64,000 bases of DNA, from assembly GCA_013350335.1 (NCBI GenBank), contig CM023534.1, positions 15,394,802-15,458,801 of the forward strand. Direction: 5' to 3'. How positions within the stretch are numbered: the first letter of the stretch is position 1; each line of letters opens with the position of its first letter. The stretch comes from Chimonanthus salicifolius (lineage: Eukaryota; Streptophyta; Magnoliopsida; Laurales; Calycanthaceae). The position numbers were made by a program, and so were the translations under genes. Below are positions 9,953 to 21,250 of this stretch, piece by piece. A model generated the notes under the pieces. That model saw nothing but the letters and a program-made list of their open reading frames with translations, was not told the origin of the DNA and ran no database searches.

Positions 9953-12079
9953 CTAACCAAAGAATCCTTTGCACTTTTCTGATCCACACAGACACTTCTG
10001 CTTCCTGGGACGTCTATTGAAACGGGACAGCCTTTCATTTTGATCCCCACATAGGCCATAATCAAATGTTAACTCTGTCATTGGTGGAATATGTTTCATG
10101 GCATAAAATATAATGTGAGGATAACACTCATCACCATGATCATATAAAATTGGCTGCCAAAAGACATTAGGGGAGCAACTATGGTTCATAAAGCGAGAGA
10201 TATTCCCTGTATTCTTTGCACTTATAATGATGGACAATGGTTTAGAACTTCCATTCAAGTCCACAGGTGGCTCTTCTCCCGCCAATTCATGTACATTGTT
10301 CCAGTCAAAACAGGCCTCACCAGGGCAAAGAGCCTCAAAAACATAATCATCTTCTTCATCCCCATCTTCCATCCCGACCTTATCAACAACTTCACCTGTA
10401 TATTCACAAATAAAAGAACCTGCTCGAATGGGATCCCATGTGCGCAGACCCCAGCCTCGGTTCCTTGTCTTAAAAATCTCAAAGTGGAATCTTATACCCA
10501 TTTGAGACACTCGATTTCGGCAATTGAGAGAGCACTGACATGATGTGCCACACTCATATATCAGAGTTTTGGGACGTATAAGCAGCCCATTTGAACTATA
10601 TGGCAGATATCCTCCATTTCTTTGAGCACAACAGCAACTGCCATCACCTGGCATACAAACACTGTGGCATGTACATCCCACTAAAGGTTTCATTGAACTG
10701 ATTGGTTTCAAATACTTGACACTGGTGACATATAAGAAATGAGATGGTCCCTTCTCCTTATCGGCATCATTCACAAGGCAAATGGGTAAATTTTCACTCC
10801 CAGAGGATATGTCTGGCAGGATAAGATGGCTTCTAGATGAGAGATTGCCCTTCCATTGTTGTGTCAATTTCCAAACTGCACTTCCATCAGGTTGCCCTGG
10901 AACCCTTAGCAGCTTATACTTGAAAACACTAAAGCCTGACTTTCCCTTCTGAATCCATGACTCGTGTATTTTATAGATACCATCATAAACGTAAATCTTA
11001 TTAGGTGGATTTGTCAAATCTTTCATACCTCGGATGACTCTAATCTCATTCTTCCGATGTGAGCTCTTCTCTAAAGCAAGATTACCCCTTTCCAGCTTTT
11101 GATCATCAATTTGCTTCCCAACTTTGCTGCTGCCACCCTGGCCACTGTAGATTAAAACATCAGTATCATTATCATCATCCTCATACATCCCAGAAGAAAC
11201 AATGCTTAGAGCCACAGCATCCTCCCCTTGGTCAAATTTCACATTCATGTAGTCAATACCAGCCATACTTGGAGAGTGCAAGCCCACCAAACACATCTCA
11301 AATCTAAAAAAGAAAAGGTCCCCAATCTCAACTCCAGGAACTGCTCCTATCCTTCTCTTTTCATTAACTCGAATCCCTTTACTCATCATGATTGCCCCAG
11401 CTTTTAAGTCTGAGCGCTTGCTGATGCCAGGAGTCCGTTCGCTCACATCATCAAGCTGCAAGAGCCTCCGCCTAAGTGCATCAAATGTCATGAGAATCCT
11501 CTCAACCGACTCCCTATCTCCATCAACGGGCAAGGAAAGAGCTGTGTCAACAATATTTCTCACTCTCTTACGCCCCTTCCGCTTCTCCGTCTTTCCGTAG
11601 CTATCTTCTGTCTCACTGCTACACATCATGCTACTACTCACATGAACCACTTGATTCCCACCAACATCATGCGTTTTGATCTTCTTTGAAGGCCCAATGC
11701 CACCATTAGCAACCTCTGAAAATGGTTGTGGTGTATGGGTCGAAGGTGATGGAACATGAATGAGGTTCTCAAAATCTGGCACTTCTTGGGATTGGGTGTT
11801 TCCCTTCCCACGTTGAGGAGTATGTTCAGATGGCCTGTGAGATTCAGTAGGAAGAGAAGATGGGGGGATGAGAGGTACAAATCCAGGAGGAAATGGCCCA
11901 AAAGGAGTGACAGAAACATAAGAAGGAGGTGCATTTGGAGAATAACACGTTGTGAACCCAAAGGGTGCTGGAAATAAGGGAGCCAAACATCGTAAAGGCT
12001 TGACATCGATAATGGGGGGCTCATCTGCAGACGAAGGAGTGTAATTGAGACAACCTTCCATTGTGGTGGCTTCAAGCAT
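9953..12079 (-). CDS. Histone H3-K9 methyltransferase, SUVH1/SUVH3 type
   Basis: A 708-codon intronless frame. Domains in order: a proline-rich N-terminus (about 30-120), a basic patch KRKGRKR (166-172) that could serve nuclear import, an SRA/YDG domain (about 243-405, opening GAVPGVEIGDLFFFRFEM) that in this family reads methylated cytosine, a cysteine-rich pre-SET (about 468-525), a SET domain (about 533-675) with GWGL at 542-545, NHSCSPN at 632-638 and FDYG at 672-675, and a post-SET CxCxxxxC (C696, C698, C703). All zinc and AdoMet-site motifs look intact. Family knowledge: SUVH proteins methylate H3K9 or act as methyl-DNA readers in the nucleus; the long proline-rich N-terminus and lack of introns fit the SUVH1/3/7/8 clade, some members of which promote rather than silence expression. 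Start chosen at the first ATG (12077-12079); a second ATG lies six codons later. Orthology within the clade is not resolved. Confidence 0.96.
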   Translation of the reverse strand: MLEATTMEGCLNYTPSSADEPPIIDVKPLRCLAPLFPAPFGFTTCYSPNAPPSYVSVTPFGPFPPGFVPLIPPSSLPTESHRPSEHTPQRGKGNTQSQEVPDFENLIHVPSPSTHTPQPFSEVANGGIGPSKKIKTHDVGGNQVVHVSSSMMCSSETEDSYGKTEKRKGRKRVRNIVDTALSLPVDGDRESVERILMTFDALRRRLLQLDDVSERTPGISKRSDLKAGAIMMSKGIRVNEKRRIGAVPGVEIGDLFFFRFEMCLVGLHSPSMAGIDYMNVKFDQGEDAVALSIVSSGMYEDDDNDTDVLIYSGQGGSSKVGKQIDDQKLERGNLALEKSSHRKNEIRVIRGMKDLTNPPNKIYVYDGIYKIHESWIQKGKSGFSVFKYKLLRVPGQPDGSAVWKLTQQWKGNLSSRSHLILPDISSGSENLPICLVNDADKEKGPSHFLYVTSVKYLKPISSMKPLVGCTCHSVCMPGDGSCCCAQRNGGYLPYSSNGLLIRPKTLIYECGTSCQCSLNCRNRVSQMGIRFHFEIFKTRNRGWGLRTWDPIRAGSFICEYTGEVVDKVGMEDGDEEDDYVFEALCPGEACFDWNNVHELAGEEPPVDLNGSSKPLSIIISAKNTGNISRFMNHSCSPNVFWQPILYDHGDECYPHIIFYAMKHIPPMTELTFDYGLCGDQNERLSRFNRRPRKQKCLCGSEKCKGFFG

Positions 12080-13600
12080 TCATTCTTTCACACAAAAAGT
12101 AATCGCCCTTGAGCTACTAATCACTACCACCATTTTCCCCTCCAATCCAATATCTACATATCAATCACAAGCAGCAAATATTCAACTACAGCTTTTTTAA
12201 TCACAGGCAACATATATTCAGCTAAAGTTTTCCCCCCTCCATAGATGGGGATGCATAATTGTTGGTAAAATCTACAATACAAGCATAACAATGAAAATGA
12301 GCAGCTTTAAAGAGAGTTGGGTATACATTTTCAATAGGAACACCGCACATTTATCATGGAATGCACCCACATGGTTGAGTGGGATGGATAGAGGATTTCA
12401 TGCATGATATAATTCATTGGACACTCCTCAATCTGATCATCACAATATTGTGATATGGGTCATGAAAATGAAATGACTTGTAGCAATAAAATCCGCAAAA
12501 TCTTAAAGACTAAAATAATTAGACGAGGCTTAAATTTTAAGCATCCAATGTCTTAATTATTTGCTATATATTTCATCAGAAAAACTGTGAAAACTTTAAT
12601 ATTTAAAGAGCAGCCTCTCTAGAAGGGAAAGTCTCCGTAGAGCTTTTCAATGAAAATCAACATCACAAATTAGCTTAACCCAAGGCCATGGTATGTTTAC
12701 TGGAATTTCAATACAAAACAACTGCTGAGAAAAAGAAGCCATACTTGAAGTAGGCATGGATTACTAGAAAATAGTAAGCGCTTCTAAATTCCAGAAAAGC
12801 AGAGGTAGCAGAATGTTCAACAAAATGCAACCTAAGCTGAGAGCGTCAACGATTGAGTGAACAAAAGCCCTAAAATTCTAGTTGACGCAGAGGCTTCGAG
12901 GAAGATCTAAGCCACTCCCAGAAAGCTAGAAAGTCCAGTTCAAGTTTGATCATGAATAAGAAAAAGAGAGCATAAAACCTACGTAACATGCGATTATAGC
13001 TCGGTTTCTCGAAATCAATCAAATAAAGGTCAACCTACTAACCTGCATGATGTGAAGATTCATGGAAAACTCAACCATAGGTGGAGAGCTAAAAAACCCA
13101 GGTCGAAATCGATCCAGCAGTAAGAAAACAGAAAAAAGGGTAAAAAGCTAATAAAAATACGATTAGAGGATGGGTTTTGAAAATGAAGAAAATGAAAGCG
13201 CTAAAACCGTGTAGCACAAAGCAGACATTTCGTGTAAAATCTCAATCACCGCCACAGAGTTCGAAAATACAGCACAAAATCGACACAAGAGCAAGAAAAA
13301 AATGAACATGCAAGCTAAGAAAAAAGAGGTTCGAGCTCTGAGTTCAAAATCGAGCAAATAAAAGCCAAAAATGCGAAGAAAAGCTCCAAATGCATCAAAA
13401 CAGTGAAAAAAAAAATTGAGAATACTTCAGAAAAGCCTTAAAACGCGAATTGAAGCTCAGATTCGTGTAAAGAAAAGATCAAACTCCGTTACCAGAGATG
13501 GAAGCACAGATTCAAGTAAAGGCGATACAAGAGAATGACGAGAAATGAAATATGAGAGAGAGATAGATCTTAGGGTTTTTGAAAGATTTGCAGAGGGATA
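12080..13600 (-). other. 5' leader, leader intron and promoter of the SUVH gene
   Basis: On the minus strand a CT-rich, ATG-free stretch at about 13580-13494 (CCCTAAGATCTATCTCTCTC onward) looks like a first non-coding exon, ending at a good donor, CTCTG|GTAACG, with the exon edge at 13493. An acceptor must lie shortly before the start codon; TAG sites near 12110-12160 on the minus strand are candidates, so the intron would be about 1.35 kb. SUVH genes often have an intron in the leader, which is why I favour this. The acceptor cannot be fixed by eye. Confidence 0.5.
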
Positions 13601-16600
13601 GGAGATTTTTAGGTGGGTTCTTCTTCTATTTTATGGGTTTCTGACTTGGCCTTTCGCTTCTGCTGCATAAAAGGGTGCATGTCCACCGAAGGAATGCATC
13701 GCATCCACCGTACACATGGCATACATGGATGCTTTTATCTCCCCATTATTTTGACAATCAGTTTCGACATCTGTTGGGATATCTTATTTTTCAAAATATT
13801 AAAAGTATTTTTTTATTTAAATAATATTAATAAAAAAGATAAAATTACGTTAACTATATTTATTGATGAGAAAATTTTGAAGGAGATTTTTATAAGTGTA
13901 GTAAATATCTAGATTCTCCTTTGAAAATTTTCTCTTCTTTGTTTAATAATTAAAATGAAAAAGGTATAAGAGTTGAAGAGAGAAGTATTCTTTCAATAAA
14001 TTATTTAATGGATATAAATAATTTTTTTATATATATTATCATCACAATTGATAATAGTTAGTGAGTCAAAATAATAAAAATAATTAAATTTTATAACTTA
14101 AACATAAATATAATTGTTAAAATATTCAATGAATAGAAAATAACAATGCATCTTAAAAACATTATATAAATGTCCATGAATTTTATCAAATGCAAAATTC
14201 ATGGAAGAATAAAAATAATAATTAAAAATAGAGTCCTAATACTTGCATTTCATCCAAAAATATATGATATGAAAAAAAACAACAATTTAAGATGTAAAAT
14301 TAGGGTGGCCATATACATACCATATTTTTCTGTCAAGAGTTGCCCTTCTGTGTTTTGATAGTCCGATCGAACATCTAGTTAATTATGTGTTCGTTTGGAC
14401 GATCAGAAAGTCCGAAGGAAAGATTCCATGTAAAATGGAATCATCCGAATGAATGGGTTGTGGAGAGGAATTTTCAAAAGAGGTATTTTCTCGACCGATT
14501 TTTACAAACAAGATATCGAAATTCATCTATTCTGAATTTTATGAACTCCAGAACTAATTTTAAGTAAAAAAAGTATAGTTTTGGACTTAAAAAATCGTAC
14601 CCAAAGAATTAAAGAAAAATGACCTTCCTTCTTAATTATTTATGTAGGATTTTTGAAGTAAAAAACTATACAATTTTCACTTAAAATCAGTCCCGAATTT
14701 CATAAAATTCAGAGTATATGAATTTTGAAACATTATTTGTAGAAATAGATTGAGAAACTGCCTCGATTGAATACCCGAGGCAAATGCGCAAATTCACAAA
14801 AGTTACTGTTGGTAGACAACACCTCTCGTAATGGTCGGTTGGGGCCAAGTTGATAACCTCCCATTTTTGTATTATCATCGGCTAAGATCGAAAGCAAAAA
14901 TAACCGAGGCTTATTATAATAAAGAAAACCCTGTTGTATTTCCATATTTTCATTAATTAGACAACACCTAAAATTCAAAATCGTTTTCTTATTTTTCTTT
15001 ACTAACATGAGAAAAAATTATAAACATTTAATAGGCAAATAATCAAGGTTCATTTAATGATCACTTAATTTTTTTGCAATTTTTCATAATTTTTTAAAAA
15101 AAATTTGAAATTCTTGAATTTATAACTTAAAAACAATATTTGAAAATGAAAATATTACATATTCATAAAGCCTATAATTTTCTTCATTTTCTGATTTTTT
15201 AAAAAATAAAAAAATTCAGATGAGAGAGAAATTATTGTCATAATATAGGCCGATATATCGGTAGGGTATCCATAGGCATCTTAAATTTGAATTTTCTCTT
15301 CACTTTAGTGAGTTATTTTATTTTTAGTGTTTTCGTGAATTGTCTAAGATTGCATGTTTACATTGTGTCTATGATTATCATTGTGAAAAATTGCAATACC
15401 CAATGTGAGATTGGGCCTTTCTGGAACTTTTTGTGAGCAAACATTTACCCTAAGCTTTGTTATATGAAGTTGGATTTGCCCAATTTTATTGAGTCAATTT
15501 TCTACTAATTTAGGTGAACTTTTTGAAGGTTTTCCTTAAATTTGTCCCCCTCAATCTATACCTCAAAAACCATCTTTTACGTTTATTTGATTGTGGATAT
15601 TTTCTAATTCTCCTTAGAGCTATACTTTATTTTTCCTAGTTCTATTTTTCTAGGTCAACTTAAGGACCCTCAACTTAGAACCCTAGACAAGTTGCTATAA
15701 AAGTATTAGATGATCTTATAAGTCATTCTATTTATCTTTTAACAATTTTTAGTATATTTTTGCGCTCATCCAATTAATATCAGTCTTGAAAATTCAGGGG
15801 TCTTAAGCGCAATACATTGGTGGAAACCTTGAGCCCTGAGAGCATGGCAAATGAAAGTCCTACAGTCCATTGGTTACATTGGAAGGCCCTAGATGACGAC
15901 CTAATTGACCTAAAGCTAAGGCCGATCCTGCATCCAGTGGTAGACAGACACCTAGCGGAAGAGATTGTTTTTCCTCTAATGAAAGGATTCAAGATCAAAG
16001 GCCTAGTTTGTTTTTGCTTCTCCATAAAATGCCTCATAGTTATGAAAAAATGGGTAGTTTCATTTCATCCCATAGAGGTCCTTGTGTGATTTAAGAATCT
16101 ATACTTCTAGTGTCTGTTTTTATACTCGGTGGTGTATTTGGATTAAGGGATTTTTTTTTTTCATTCCTTGTAATATGACAATTCCAAGTGTAGCACTTGA
16201 TTTGTTTGGTGAATGAAATCAAATCTAGGCCTTCTTTGGTATTTGAATTTTTTTTTCTTATGCATACATTAGCTCATGCCTTATAGATTTTGTGAAATAA
16301 TAAAATAGTTTGGTGTCTCTGTCTAAAGAGAGACCATTTATTTATAGGAGAAATCAAATGCATCGTCAAATTCAAATGTAGTAAGATAATGTAGATAAAG
16401 TGGAAATTAAATCAAATCATATCTTTAATATTGGAAATAAAATCAAATCCTATCTTAACAGATTTCATTTGCATTTATTGTCGGCTTGTTTGTGTTCTTC
16501 ATCTTAGATCAGGAAGAAAACTATTGGAAATTAGAACTCGATCTTCCCATACTGAACATACTTTAGTGAATTTTGAGTTTCTTAGCCCACTTAAATTCCA

Positions 16601-17391
16601 ATTACTTTTTTTTGACCCAACCCATATTTCACTTTTCTAACTTGTCTAGAACCCAACCCATTGTTAAAACTTCAATCCATTTTTAATTCAGACCAACTAC
16701 TTCGGGTCGGGTAAAATCATGTCACAGGTCAATCCATTTAATTTAATAGATAATTATACATTTTATTGATATATTTCAAATAAAAGACATCTATAAAAAT
16801 AAATCTCCACCATTAAACATAATCACTGTAAAGATTTAAGTAAAAAAAAATTCAAATAAATATCTAATAATTGAGGATTATGTGTTTGTAGATATAATTT
16901 AGGTGATTCAAGCGAATCAGATTGTACAAAAGCATGACATCAGTCTATTACAAATTAAAAACAGGTCAAGATTAACTTTTCTCCGTACTATTCTCATATT
17001 TTAAATCGGTTGGGTTAACCCATTATATTTCAAGTTCAATCAATCAGGTTGAGTTAACCATAACCTGTATCATTCCTCAATGGATCCTTCCTTCATCCAT
17101 CTTATACGATATATATTAAGGCTATTGAGGATAGGGACGTGAATTTGCCTAAAAAATCCAAAAGCCCAAAGAGTCTAATCTTAAAAAAAGGTGAGTTTGG
17201 TATAGATTTTCAGTCTAATTTTTAAATAAGGCCTAGTTTGGAAACTTTTTTAAGCCCGATTATAATCCAGGCTAGGTTAGGGCTATATGCATACTGGATC
17301 TAAAGCTCGAAGGCCAGGCCTGATTATATAACATCTTAAAAAATTTATACACATGTTACTATTTATTTTAATAATATAATAATTAAGTTTT
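13601..17391. other. Gene-free intergenic region
   Basis: Mostly AT-rich sequence with scattered transposon-like words. Frames of 60-99 codons (13613-13912, 14687-14878, 15817-16089, 16431-16640) show no motif and I do not support them as genes. A short ATCGGTAGGGTATCC-like patch near 15255 recalls the ATCGGCCGAT MITE family but is too short to call. From about 17100 to 17340 there are MITE-like words (GCCTAG, GGCCAGGCCTGA) without definable ends. Confidence 0.4.
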
Positions 17392-17440
17392 TGTGATACC
17401 CTGAATACCCTGAACCGATGTGGGAGTCTCACATCGGTAA

Positions 17441-20431
17441 TGTAATACCTTGCCCCAGATTAGGCGAGTTTTACCTCGTTAAAATTGTTTAACCGGTTGA
17501 TCTTGAAGTTTTTGGTTAGGGCTTCGAGGAAAGCCCAAGTTTGGCCCGATCTGAGCCCGAAAACTCAGTGATTCAGCTCGTCGAGCTGGAGGGGCATTTT
17601 GGTAATTTACCACTTCTTGTGTATATTTTTATAAATTGTGTGATTTTGTGAATATTATTGGTGAATAATGTTTTCCTTAATGAAAGATTCACATTTCTGA
17701 TTTTAAAATAAAATTATTTTCAGAAAATAATATTTAAATATCGCCCGTCAAAACCCCGAAATAGAGTATTAATTATTTTAAAGGGTTTTGAAAATGAAAT
17801 AAATTTTGAAATTAGTATTTTATGGTAGACCATTTTAAGAATGGTCTAGTTATTTCATTTCACTTCAAAATAAGATCTACAAATTAGTTATTTTTACATT
17901 TGTTTAATTAAGTAATTATGGGTAAAATATGGTTTTTATTTAAATAAATGGTTTTTAATAAGAGTTAAAATCCAAAATTTTTATGGTGATTAAGATTTTT
18001 AAAACCCAATCTATCTGTAAGGTTGGATTAAATTTTTGAGCTTTTAAAATTATTTTTTTAGTTAAAAATCTAATTTTTATCAAAATGAGGCCCTTTTTGC
18101 AAAAATGGAAAATATGGAGGGCTGATCTGCAAAAGTAAACCTGCGGTTTACTGTAGCAGTGTCTCAGTCACCGCAGGCGCATGCTCTGCTGCCCGATTTT
18201 CCTGTGATTTCGCCCGTCGTCGCGTCCCATCGCACGTGCCGGATTTCTCGACCGAAAAAGCCTATAAAAACCGACCTTCTCCATCGGTTTTAACTCCCAA
18301 AACATCTTCTCTTCTCCCTTCTCTCTCTGTGTAAAACCCAGCCGGCCGACCCTCTTTCAGTAACAGTACCTTAGAGGAAAAAAATTTCAAAAAATCCGGA
18401 TTTCAGCCCAGAAACTCAATCCAAGGTAACCACTGCATTTCCCTTTCAATTTCGATCGGTTTTGAATAAAAATTTTTTGAATTTGGCTCTGATTTCAGTG
18501 AGAAAATCGTTTTCAAAAATCTAGGGAAAATTTTAGGGTTCCTTTTATCAGTGAGCTTCCGGTGTTAAGATCGGATGGCTCACTGAGTTTCAAAGCTCCA
18601 AACCTCTTCCTGTGGAAAGAGGACTCCCGGAGGAATCCATCGGACCGGTCAGATGTAAAAATCGAGTCCAGAAAATAGCCCATTTCCTACTTTCGGTTTT
18701 ACTGTTCACCGGCCGTTCACTGTCTGTTGCAGACAGTGAACGGGGAAGAAGAAGAAGAAAAAAAAAATATTAATATTTTATTAAAAAATATATATATATA
18801 TATATATTTTTTTTATTTGATATTATGGTTGCTCATATTTTCAAATGTTGGTTCCCACCGAAGAAAAAAAATGAATAAATAATTAAATAATTAAATATTA
18901 TTATTTTATTCAAAAAAAAATTTATTATTTCGTTAGATTATGTGATGTGATGATTTATACCCCTCTTGTTAAATAAAACTGTACTAACCCCTTTCTCTTA
19001 TTATTTATAGTGTAAATATTATTGTATCCGCTTTCAGTTCGACATTAGTCGGGAACTGAGTGATTCACTTTCAGGCCGGCATTATAGTCGGGCACTGGGT
19101 GACCTCGAGGCCTACTCAAAATGTCAGCTCTGGTGCTCTCCAGAAGACAACCGAGAAGTGACCCGAGGATTTAGACCTCACTCAATACGTCAATCTGGTC
19201 AATGTCCAGAAGACAATATGAGTTTGGACTGAGCCCCTTTTTATTATTATATTATTATCTTGTGGATGATTTAAAAAGGCTAGAAACCAAGTAGGAGACT
19301 CATTTCCATGAACCCTAGATATTTTGTGGGAAAACGTGTGATTTCCAAATACTACGTATATGTACGTATCTGATATGTATATTGATTGTGCACTTGTATG
19401 TTGTTTGACAGAGACCGCGAAACCACACGATCACGGTGAGGGAACTTAACTCTGCAGATTTTGTAAATAGGTGTTATTTTGAGCAATGAGTGGTTTCGGT
19501 TTTGATGAACCCACTCATGTGCCTATACATGATGCACTATGGTAAGAGTGCTGTGATGATTTGATATTACGGTGTTGACCGTATGTGTATGTAAGAGATC
19601 TTCCACGTACCTGGGCTATTGAACCAATATCGGCCATATGAGAGATGGTTTATGTCTACTGGACCATGGGCGGACTATGCTGTCGTCAGTTGCTGACTTG
19701 AGGGTGTCAGTATCGGCTAAGTTTAAGAGCCGGGGATGTACTTGCAACGATGTATTTTGACCGTGTCGGGACTTAATACTGGTCTCAGTGTAGCCGGCAG
19801 CCGTTACGGTGGATAATGGCAGTGATTGATAGTTGATGATGTTATTATCTTATTTGAGATTATGCTTACTGTTATCAAGCATGAGATATTAACTGTTGTT
19901 AACCTGTTTTACTATTTACTTAATGTGCATTGTTAATTATCCTTCACTGGGCTGGTTAGCTCACACCACTCACCTTTCAGGCGATGGACTCGAGGAGGAG
20001 GACCCTCTCTTTCAGGCTTAGGGCGTTTGAGCTAAAGCAGTGTTTTGGGATTCCCCCGGAGAGGAATGCCCTGATCTTTTCTATTGGTTCTTGGAACCGT
20101 TGTCTTTTAATTAAATACCGGATGTGGTACTTAATTTATGATTAAATGTTGTAATCGGCTATGTTGCCATTTGAGACAATATTATGAATGATTAATCAAT
20201 ATTTTGAAATGATGAATTAATGGTTGATCTTGTTTACTCTATGTGTTGTTATTGCTTTGTCTATGGGGCAGGCATATGGTACATGTTTGAGTCCACTTAA
20301 CGGACTGATGTGTAACCGCTGGGCCTAACTGTTGATTTGGCCCAGTAAGAATGCTTGTGGTTTAGTTTATCTTTCAAAAAAAAAAAAAATCAGTCGCGTT
20401 CCGGGCCTACCGGTCGGGTTGGGGCGTGACA
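17441..20431 (+). repeat. 5' LTR of the gypsy element
   Basis: 2991 bp, starting TGTAATACC and ending GTGACA, matching 25798-28798 nearly base for base. It carries the element promoter (TATAAAAA at 18263), a CT-rich leader start near 18300, a candidate splice donor CCAAG|GTAACC (intron from 18426) and an AT microsatellite near 18788-18810. Unusually long for an LTR, but 3-kb LTRs are known in Tekay-type elements. Confidence 0.95.
18263..18270 (+). promoter_or_regulatory. TATA box of the 5' LTR
   Basis: TATAAAAA preceded by GCC and followed about 30-60 bp later by a CT-rich stretch (CTTCTCCCTTCTCTCTCTG) suited to a transcription start. The identical box is present in the 3' LTR at 26620-26627. 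The U3/R border would lie near 18295-18310. Confidence 0.7.
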
Positions 20432-20434
20432 GCT

Positions 20435-20446
20435 TGGTATCAGAGC
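20435..20446 (+). other. Primer binding site of the gypsy element
   Basis: TGGTATCAGAGC, complementary to the 3' end of plant initiator Met-tRNA, three bases downstream of the 5' LTR end. This is the usual minus-strand primer in plant LTR retrotransposons. Confidence 0.9.
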
Positions 20447-20549
20447 GTAGGTTCAACTCTAGGACTGTGATGGGTTACTACCTAGTTAGACTTATTTTTG
20501 CCTTAGTCTTGCTATTGTTTTTGACATCTTCCTGTTTGGTGATACAGAT

Positions 20550-21047
20550 ATGTCAGGCAATACAGAGTACTTCCAGGGGACACCTAGCGACCCTATTGTC
20601 GTAAATTCTTCAGACGACTCCGGTGCGCCAAGTCTCGATGAGGTTGCACTAGGAGAGGAGATAATAGTGGCATCCCCAGAGTACCACGTGGGTGCTGAAC
20701 CTGTGGAGGAAGAGGGAGATATCCCAATTCCTGAGGAGTCGGTGGGGGAGAACGGTTCACCCGAGTATGTTCCGGCTACTCCGCCATTGGACGAGTACGA
20801 AGATGAGATGTGTGAGCTCTACAATCAGGCAGGGCACAACTTCATCTATTGCTCCTATCCACCCAATGTCATTTGCCCTGTTTGTGACTTCCGCGGACAT
20901 GGGAGTGCCAGAACCAATTGTCCTTATGTAGGAGGACCGGGGATCATACCTTGTTTAACTTGTGGGGTGTTCGGGCACAAGTCTGAGACCTGCCCGGACA
21001 ACTTTTATTACTTTGGTGGTGAGGAAGGATCTTCTTCAGGGAATTAG
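20550..21047 (+). CDS. Extra ORF upstream of gag: acidic protein with zinc knuckles
   Basis: An intact 165-codon frame between the primer site and gag. Its N-terminal half is acidic and Ser/Pro/Glu-rich. The C-terminal half holds three knuckle-like motifs: C88-x2-Y91-x4-H96-x4-C101 (second Cys replaced by Tyr), C109-x2-C112-x4-H117-x6-C124 (stretched by two residues) and a canonical C135-x2-C138-x4-H143-x4-C148. Knuckles of this kind bind single-stranded nucleic acid in gag nucleocapsids, but this frame is separate from gag and lacks the capsid part. The start ATG sits two bases after a possible splice acceptor (TGATACAG). Unlike gag-pol it has no break. I do not know this ORF from standard Tekay descriptions; a captured or duplicated knuckle domain is possible. 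Its function is unknown. Confidence 0.7.
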   Translation: MSGNTEYFQGTPSDPIVVNSSDDSGAPSLDEVALGEEIIVASPEYHVGAEPVEEEGDIPIPEESVGENGSPEYVPATPPLDEYEDEMCELYNQAGHNFIYCSYPPNVICPVCDFRGHGSARTNCPYVGGPGIIPCLTCGVFGHKSETCPDNFYYFGGEEGSSSGN

Positions 21048-21250
21048 ATCAGTGTTTGTTAGGGGGGGCATCGGAGAGTTTGTTTGTAAGGGTTAAGTTT
21101 TGTTCTTTTGAAGGGTTCTCATACCCTACTAACCCTTATACTTGTATTTGAAATTTCGTATGAATTCTAATGAGATTATTGCAACTTGTGTCTTCTACTT
21201 TGGTAAAAATCTTAAAATTGGTTAATGATGTTTACAAGTGTAAATAACAG

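Noticed and set aside
10181..10543. 120-codon plus-strand frame
   Set aside because: Antisense shadow of the SUVH SET domain; no independent support.
15817..16089. 90-codon plus-strand frame with an acidic, non-repetitive translation
   Set aside because: Looks more protein-like than its neighbours, but I recognise no domain and see no promoter or partner exons. A fragment of an unknown gene remains possible.
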